Of a DNA stretch of 10,158 nucleotides, positions 5,548 to 10,158 are shown piece after piece. The stretch is taken from positions 1 to 10,158 of the forward strand of contig JAQUOC010000047.1 in assembly GCA_028717305.1 (NCBI GenBank), given 5' to 3'. Source of the stretch: Dehalococcoidales bacterium. GTDB lineage: Bacteria; Chloroflexota; Dehalococcoidia; Dehalococcoidales; UBA5760. A program made the translations under genes and the position numbers. The notes beneath the pieces are model-generated. The model was not told the origin of the DNA, ran no database searches, and saw only the letters and a list, made by a program, of their open reading frames with translations. Positions within the stretch are counted from its first letter, which is position 1; each line of letters opens with the position of its first letter.

Positions 5548-6513
5548 ATGACGGATAAAAAGAAGGTCGCAATTCTATGGCTGGGTAGTTGCGGTGGCTG
5601 CGATGAGACTATCGTGGATATAAATGAACTGATACTCGGTGTGGTCAATTCTGTCGATCTGGTGCTGTGGCCGGTAGCCCTCGATTTCAAATATCATCAC
5701 ATCGAGAAAATGGCTGATGGCGAGATTGCCCTGGGTATAATCAACGGTCATGTCCGGAACTCGGACCATGCCGAAATGGCCAGACTGATGCGCCAGAAAT
5801 CTCAGGTAATACTGGCCTTCGGTGCCTGTGCCTGTTTCGGCGGCACACCGGGGCTGGCTAATCTGCGTTCCAAAGAGGATATCTTCCGCTGGGTATATCA
5901 GGAAGCGCCTACGGTAATAAATCCCAAAGGTGTCTGTCCGCAGACTACTACCAGTTTGGACGGCAAGGAACTCACACTGCCGGAAATGTTTGAAAGCGTA
6001 CACTCTCTGGACCAGGTAATTGATGTGGATTACTATTTGCCCGGCTGCCCGCCGCCGCCATATCTGGTATTAAAGGCGATCACCGCTTTCCTGGAAGATA
6101 CCCTGCCGGCTAAGGGCTCGAGCCTAGCGTCCCACAAAGCTCTGTGCGATACATGCCCGCGTAATGCCAGTAAGCCGAATAAGGTATCCATAACCGAGAT
6201 TAAGAGAATACACGAAGTAGAGGCCGACCCGACCAAGTGTTTCCTATCACAAGGCATCATCTGTATGGGGCCGGCGACACGATCAGGATGCGGAGAATCC
6301 TGCATCAATATTAATATACCTTGCCGGGGTTGTTTCGGACATATCGAACTGGTAGCTGATTCCGGTGCTAAATTCCTGTCCGGTCTGGCATCCATGATTG
6401 ATGCCGACGACGAGGCAGGGCTGGAAAAAATCTCCGAGCAGGTCCGCGACACTATGGGTTACCTCTACCGTTTTTCGCTACCGATATCAATCATGAATCA
6501 GAAAAAACTCTAA
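5548..6513 (+). CDS. mvhG: [NiFe]-hydrogenase small subunit, group 3 (MvhG-like)
   Basis: This is the electron-transfer subunit of the hydrogenase, 321 residues long. The proximal [4Fe-4S] ligands are present: C15/C18 (SCGGCD), C94 with nearby C96 (GACAC), and C167 (PGCPPPP). The C-terminal part has eight more cysteines (C200, C203, C231, C239, C248, C252, C259, C262), enough for two further [4Fe-4S] clusters. The N-terminus begins directly with VAILWLGSCGGC and has no twin-arginine signal, so it works in the cytoplasm. The ATG at 5548 follows AAGGGGAG (5536-5543) by 4 bases, which I prefer to the ATG at 5521 overlapping the mvhD stop; that would add nine residues. It lies 19 bases before mvhA. 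The family could also be described as Vhu or sulfhydrogenase delta-like; the mvhD neighbour favours Mvh/Vhu. Confidence 0.95.
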   Translation: MTDKKKVAILWLGSCGGCDETIVDINELILGVVNSVDLVLWPVALDFKYHHIEKMADGEIALGIINGHVRNSDHAEMARLMRQKSQVILAFGACACFGGTPGLANLRSKEDIFRWVYQEAPTVINPKGVCPQTTTSLDGKELTLPEMFESVHSLDQVIDVDYYLPGCPPPPYLVLKAITAFLEDTLPAKGSSLASHKALCDTCPRNASKPNKVSITEIKRIHEVEADPTKCFLSQGIICMGPATRSGCGESCININIPCRGCFGHIELVADSGAKFLSGLASMIDADDEAGLEKISEQVRDTMGYLYRFSLPISIMNQKKL

Positions 6514-6532
6514 TCAGACGAGGTGAAATCGG

Positions 6533-7996
6533 ATGACTAAAAAGATAACAATCAATCCCATTACCAGACTGGAAGGACATGGGAAAATTGATATTTTCGT
6601 TGACGATAAGGGCAATGTCGAAGACGCCTACTGGCAGGTGGTTGAGCTACGCGGCTTCGAGCGGTTCTGCCTGGGGCGTCCCGCCGAGGAGATGCCGCGT
6701 ATCACCCCCAATATCTGCGGCGTCTGTCCGACGCCCCACAACATGGCGGCAACCAAGGCGCTGGACGACCTGTATAGCGTGTCGCCTACGCCGACAGCCA
6801 AACTAGTCAGACAATTGCAGTATAACTCCTTCATGCTGGAAGACCATTTTATCCACTTTTTCTTCCTGTCAGCACCGGACTTTGTGGTCGGCCCTCTGGC
6901 CGATCCGGCATTACGTAATATCGTTGGCGTGATCCAAAAAGCCGGGATTGACGTCGGTAAAAAAGTAATCGATATCAGAAAAAGATGTCGTGAAATAATG
7001 GCACTGGTAGGCAGCAAACCAGCGCATCCGGAAGGCGGGCTACCCGGCGGCGTCCCGCGTGGCATTACGGAAGACGAACGGGTATGGATCAAAAAGACGG
7101 CCGACGATGCGGTTACCATGACCCAGTTTGCCGTCGATCTCTTCAAAGACGTAGTGCTGAAGAATAAGGAATATGTGGAACTTATCCTGAACGATGCCTA
7201 CAAACTGCAAACTTATTACATGGGCCTGGTCGATGAATCCGGCAACGTTAGCTTTTACGACGGTAACATCAGAATCATTGACCCTAACGGCGAGGAGTAT
7301 GCCCACTTCCATCCCAGTGATTACATCGAACATATCGGAGAGTGGGTAGAACCATGGACCTACGTTAGGCTGACCCACCTGCGTAAGGTGGGCTGGAGCG
7401 GTTTGATTGAGGGCCAGGGGACTTCGTTATACCGGGTCGGGCCACTGGCCCGTTTGAACGTGGCTAACAACATGGCCACGCCACTGGCCCAAAAAGAATA
7501 CCAGCAGATGTACAGCGTACTGGGTAACAAGCCCAGTCACCACACGCTGGCTTTCCACTGGGCCAGGCTGATTGAGGCGCTGCAGGCTGCCGAAACCATG
7601 CAAAAAATCGCCAACGACCCCCTGCTTACCGGTACTAACATCCGCAACATGGACCTGAAGCTGAAGAAGGTTGGTATCGGATGTTTGGAGGCGGCCCGGG
7701 GGACTCTCATTCACCACTACGAAACGGATGATCAGGGTCTACTTACCAAGGTGAATCTTATCGTGGCGACACAGCATAATGCCGCGCCGATCTGCATGTC
7801 AGTCAAGAAGGCTGCCCAGGGCTTCGTCAAGGGAACAGAGGTAGAAGAAGGCTTTCTCAATATGGTGGAAATGGCTTTCCGCGCTTACGACCCCTGTCTT
7901 GCCTGTGCCACCCACTCCCTAGATAAACGTATGCCTATGGAGCTTAATATCAGGGGACTCGACGGTAATATTATCCGGACCGTACGCAGCGAATAA
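6533..7996 (+). CDS. mvhA: [NiFe]-hydrogenase large subunit, group 3 (MvhA-like)
   Basis: This 487-residue catalytic subunit splits or makes H2 at a NiFe(CN)2CO centre. All four nickel cysteines are present: C62 and C65 in ICGVCPTPH, and C455 and C458 in DPCLACATH. The N-terminal INPITRLEGHG motif of the family is at residues 7-17. After H461 there are 26 more residues; in this family a specific endopeptidase cuts after that histidine once nickel is inserted. No maturation protease or hyp gene lies in the window, so those must be elsewhere. The ATG has GAGGTGA (6520-6526) 6 bases upstream. There is no membrane segment. It is the last gene of the operon; a 126-base gap follows. The nickel-binding position is Cys, not selenocysteine. 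Confidence 0.96.
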   Translation: MTKKITINPITRLEGHGKIDIFVDDKGNVEDAYWQVVELRGFERFCLGRPAEEMPRITPNICGVCPTPHNMAATKALDDLYSVSPTPTAKLVRQLQYNSFMLEDHFIHFFFLSAPDFVVGPLADPALRNIVGVIQKAGIDVGKKVIDIRKRCREIMALVGSKPAHPEGGLPGGVPRGITEDERVWIKKTADDAVTMTQFAVDLFKDVVLKNKEYVELILNDAYKLQTYYMGLVDESGNVSFYDGNIRIIDPNGEEYAHFHPSDYIEHIGEWVEPWTYVRLTHLRKVGWSGLIEGQGTSLYRVGPLARLNVANNMATPLAQKEYQQMYSVLGNKPSHHTLAFHWARLIEALQAAETMQKIANDPLLTGTNIRNMDLKLKKVGIGCLEAARGTLIHHYETDDQGLLTKVNLIVATQHNAAPICMSVKKAAQGFVKGTEVEEGFLNMVEMAFRAYDPCLACATHSLDKRMPMELNIRGLDGNIIRTVRSE

Positions 7997-8089
7997 CACC
8001 TGTTATTCCGATGCAGGTAGTGGTTTGCAGATTACGGCGTTAGCCCATGACCTTGCCGGTCTAGCTGGAAAATATCAAGCTGCCGTGTC

Positions 8090-8101
8090 ATAATTAATTA
8101 T
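8090..8101. repeat. 12-bp A+T palindrome before the kinase gene
   Basis: ATAATTAATTAT is a perfect palindrome in the 126-base gap between mvhA and the kinase gene. It could hold a -10-like element (TAATTA) or a regulator site. No convincing -35 is paired with it, so whether the kinase has its own promoter or is read through from the hydrogenase operon is undecided. Confidence 0.35.
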
Positions 8102-8122
8102 AGCTGGTGATAGGTGACTGCC

Positions 8123-9427
8123 ATGGCAAGTTTAACGGAACACCCGAAGTCAGAGATAATTAACCGGAATGGCGATGGTCTAACCATAGGCCCCTTTACC
8201 GGTGGTAACGAAGCGGAGTGGGTCCGTTACCTGGAAAAACTCCTCAAGAATGAGCGCGACCAGTTTATGGCCATGCTCGACTCCATGGACGAAGGCGTTG
8301 CCATTATCGATAATGAAAGCCGGATACGCTTCATGAACCCGAGCATGATCCGTGATTTCGGTAACGGTATAGGTGTTAAGTGTCACAAACACCTTTTCGG
8401 TCGGGACAAGCCGTGCCGCGATGTATGCCGTCGATCCAGTGTACTAAGTGGGAACATAGAAAGGTGGGAGTATGCTTTTCCGGACGGACGCACTTACGAC
8501 GTCGTTGCTTCACCCATCGTCAGTACTGATGGCGAGCCCTGTGCTCTAATCACCCTGAGAAATATTTCTTTACGTAAGCAATTCGAAGTCGACCTGGTCA
8601 AAGTCACCCAGTTAAAATCGGAACTGCTGACTCAAAAGGCGGAGCAGCTCGAAAAAATATCCCGCGAGGTCACCCGTTTGGAGGAGGAAAAGGTGCGCTT
8701 CGCCCGTTTCCTGGGTGTCGTGGCCCACGACCTGCAATCCCCATTGGTGGCTACCCAATCATTCCTATGGCAGATGCTGGATGGTTTTACCGGGGATATT
8801 AATGATGAACAGCGGGAAATGCTGGAGAAGAGCACGCAGCGTATCGACAGGCTGATGCGGCTAATCAGGGACCTGCTCGATATACCGCGCATAGAGACCG
8901 GGCAGCTCGTTTACGAGATGAAACTCCTAAACCTTATGAAAATAATTCGGGATTCGGTAGAAGAGATGGAGAGTCTGGCCAAAGATAAAGGTATGACTAT
9001 CCGGATAGAGGCACCGGTAAAGTTGGGGCGGATTCACGGGTCCGGCCCACGGCTGCAACAGGTAGCCGAAAATCTGATTAGTAACGCCGTTAAGTATTCC
9101 CCTACCGGTGAGGTGGTAGTCAGAGTGATTGATAGCCGGGATGAAGTGAAGGTAGAGGTGATTGATAACGGAATAGGGATTTCGACCGAAGACTTACCCC
9201 ATGTCTTTGATGATTTCTTCCGCAGTAAAGGCTCTCTGGAGCGCGGTACCGGATTGGGATTATCCATATGCAAGCGTATTATTGAAGCTCATAATGGTAA
9301 AATATGGGCAGAAAGCCCGTGTCCTGAAACCGGTAAGGGTAGTAGATTCAGCTTCACCCTACCCGGGAAGAAACAGGCAGGTACGGGTGATCGGCAAGCC
9401 AACAAACAGGAAGCTACTAAAAAATGA
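8123..9427 (+). CDS. Soluble PAS-domain sensor histidine kinase
   Basis: The 434-residue kinase has no membrane segments, so it senses an intracellular signal. A PAS domain covers about residues 45-150. It carries a cysteine cluster, C87, C98 and C102 (in KCHKHLFGRDKPCRDVC), with H88 and H90 near. A charged coiled-coil linker (about 155-192) leads to the HisKA domain, with phospho-acceptor H202 in VVAHDLQSP. The ATPase domain has N box NLISNAVKYSP (N317/N321), G1 box DNGIGIS (from D348), F box FDDFF and G2 box GTGLGLS (from G375). The start is the ATG at 8123 with AGGTGA 5 bases before it; a GTG at 8114 overlaps that ribosome site and is less likely. The adjacent receiver gene, 13 bases downstream, is the expected partner. 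The cysteine set suggests metal, Fe-S or redox sensing, but the signal is not known. Confidence 0.94.
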   Translation: MASLTEHPKSEIINRNGDGLTIGPFTGGNEAEWVRYLEKLLKNERDQFMAMLDSMDEGVAIIDNESRIRFMNPSMIRDFGNGIGVKCHKHLFGRDKPCRDVCRRSSVLSGNIERWEYAFPDGRTYDVVASPIVSTDGEPCALITLRNISLRKQFEVDLVKVTQLKSELLTQKAEQLEKISREVTRLEEEKVRFARFLGVVAHDLQSPLVATQSFLWQMLDGFTGDINDEQREMLEKSTQRIDRLMRLIRDLLDIPRIETGQLVYEMKLLNLMKIIRDSVEEMESLAKDKGMTIRIEAPVKLGRIHGSGPRLQQVAENLISNAVKYSPTGEVVVRVIDSRDEVKVEVIDNGIGISTEDLPHVFDDFFRSKGSLERGTGLGLSICKRIIEAHNGKIWAESPCPETGKGSRFSFTLPGKKQAGTGDRQANKQEATKK

Positions 9428-9440
9428 AAGGAGTGATACT

Positions 9441-9815
9441 ATGAGTAAGACGCCAAAAATTCTGATTGTCGACGATGATGCCGAACTGGTCCAGGTCATG
9501 AGTAAGGTACTGAGAAGCAAGCTCTATGAAGTAACGGTGGCCTATAATGGCGACGAGGGTTTACAGAAAGCCAAAAAAGATAAGCCTGACCTGATTCTTC
9601 TGGACATCCTGATGCCGGTACGGGACGGATTCAGCGCCGCAGAGCAGTTTAAGAAGGATGAAGCCCTTTCCGGAATCCCGATTGTAGCGATAACCAGCTT
9701 TTCTGAATCGCTGGGGCAGCCTTTCGATTATCAGTTCGACGAGTATGTCAGTAAGCCTGTCCGCTCCAAGGACTTGCTGAATATAGTGGAGAAATACTTC
9801 AAGAAGAAGGCCTAA
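9441..9815 (+). CDS. Single-domain response regulator (receiver only)
   Basis: This 124-residue CheY-like receiver consists of one domain. The acidic pocket D11/D12/D13, phospho-acceptor D55 (in LLDILMP), T85 and K105 (in SKPV) are all present, so it should accept phosphate from the kinase encoded just upstream. No DNA-binding or enzymatic output domain follows. It must therefore act by protein contact or as an intermediate in a phosphorelay. The ATG has AAGGAG (9428-9432 region) about 8 bases upstream. An upstream in-frame extension into the kinase gene exists but is not supported, because the kinase reading frame there encodes the G2 box and the ribosome site lies right before 9441. Confidence 0.95.
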   Translation: MSKTPKILIVDDDAELVQVMSKVLRSKLYEVTVAYNGDEGLQKAKKDKPDLILLDILMPVRDGFSAAEQFKKDEALSGIPIVAITSFSESLGQPFDYQFDEYVSKPVRSKDLLNIVEKYFKKKA

Positions 9816-9896
9816 CACTATCTGTCGTGCCGCTGTGGTACCCTGACCATTGTGGGAAGTACAACTCCACTCGACTGCGAACGAGAGGAAAAGGAT

Positions 9897-10118
9897 ATGG
9901 CTAAAAGAAAGGTGACGTTTACCTATCCCAAGGAAGTAATATCGGAACCGGTCATATATACGCTGAGCCGTAATTTCAACCTGGCAACCAACATCCGTCA
10001 GGCTAATATAACCGGCGACCGGGGCTGGGTTGTCATCGAAATCGAGGGCCAGGAAGAAGATATTGAAGCCGGTATTGCCTGGGCCATTTCCAGGGGGATA
10101 CAGGTAGAGTCCTCCTGA
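9897..10118 (+). CDS. Stand-alone NIL-domain protein
   Basis: This 73-residue protein is almost entirely one NIL domain, a ferredoxin-fold (beta-alpha-beta) module. The pattern is FTYPKEVISEPVIYTLSRNF (8-27), then NIRQANI (32-38) and GWVVIEIEG (43-51), then a final helix and GIQVES. In known proteins NIL domains sit at the C-terminus of MetN methionine transporters, where they bind substrate and regulate, or next to ferredoxin domains. Here there is neither an ATPase nor a ferredoxin part. The start is the ATG at 9897 after GAGGAAAAGG; an in-frame GTG at 9852 lacks a ribosome site. It lies 81 bases after the receiver gene on the same strand, so co-transcription is possible. What it binds is not known. 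Confidence 0.88.
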   Translation: MAKRKVTFTYPKEVISEPVIYTLSRNFNLATNIRQANITGDRGWVVIEIEGQEEDIEAGIAWAISRGIQVESS

Positions 10119-10158
10119 AATTCTCCCTGGAAGGTGCAGCGGGTGAACAAGGCAGGCT

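Noticed and set aside
5575..6003. Minus-strand open frame of 142 codons inside the hydrogenase small subunit gene
   Set aside because: It is antisense to a gene with clear cofactor motifs and has no family resemblance of its own; the same holds for the other antisense frames under mvhA and the flavoprotein gene.
6628..7146. Minus-strand open frame of 172 codons inside mvhA
   Set aside because: Its product is low-complexity Ser/Ile-rich and motif-free, typical of an antisense shadow.
7998..8018. ACCTG/CAGGT inverted repeat after mvhA
   Set aside because: A 5-bp stem with an 11-base loop and no T run; too weak to call a terminator.
9201..9440. In-frame upstream extension of the receiver gene, starting inside the kinase gene
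   Set aside because: The added segment has no domain similarity, overlaps the conserved G2 box of the kinase in another frame, and a proper ribosome site precedes the ATG at 9441.
10143..10158. Possible start of another gene (GTG at 10143 with AAGGTG 6 bases upstream)
   Set aside because: Only five codons are visible before the window ends, which is too little to support a gene.
1..10158. CRISPR arrays, insertion sequences, tRNA and rRNA genes
   Set aside because: I saw no regularly spaced repeats, no transposase-like protein or flanking terminal repeats, and no tRNA-like or rRNA-like sequence.

Overview
The window is about 10.2 kb of roughly 50% GC bacterial DNA from what looks like a strict anaerobe. 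It carries a cytoplasmic [NiFe]-hydrogenase of the F420-non-reducing (Mvh/Vhu, group 3c-like) type, an iron superoxide dismutase next to a rubrerythrin, a soluble PAS histidine kinase with a cysteine cluster, and a stand-alone NIL-domain protein. This mixture fits Dehalococcoidia/Chloroflexota best, but that placement is inference from gene content; no rRNA or other phylogenetic marker is present.

Layout. Positions 1-406 (minus) hold the N-terminal part of a zinc-ribbon plus DUF5661-like protein that runs off the left edge. A 223-base divergent promoter region rich in inverted repeats (407-629) separates it from sodB (630-1211, plus). sodB converges on rubrerythrin (1257-1760, minus, TTG start). 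Upstream of rubrerythrin lies a short pyruvate kinase homologue (1862-3019, minus) that lacks the B (lid) domain and has its own extended -10 promoter almost touching the start codon. A second divergent promoter region (3020-3278) has a 9-bp inverted repeat overlapping a strong promoter that faces the hydrogenase operon.

The core is a four-gene operon at 3279-7996 (plus). It encodes a GltD/NfnB-like FAD/NAD(P) oxidoreductase carrying N- and C-terminal Fe-S motifs, MvhD (electron-transfer Fe-S subunit), MvhG (hydrogenase small subunit) and MvhA (hydrogenase large subunit). All key cofactor cysteines of MvhG and MvhA are present. No HdrA, HdrB or HdrC is found in the window, so the flavoprotein takes the place that HdrA holds in methanogens. 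The inferred role is H2 oxidation or evolution in the cytoplasm, coupled through MvhD to a flavoprotein that probably uses NAD(P) and ferredoxin.

Downstream on the same strand are a soluble PAS/HisKA/HATPase kinase (8123-9427), a receiver-only response regulator (9441-9815) and a small NIL-domain protein (9897-10118). They probably form a redox-sensing signalling unit, whose target is not visible here. No mobile elements, CRISPR arrays, tRNAs or rRNAs were seen. The most unusual items are the Hdr-less hydrogenase-flavoprotein operon, the lid-less pyruvate kinase homologue and the dyad-covered promoters.
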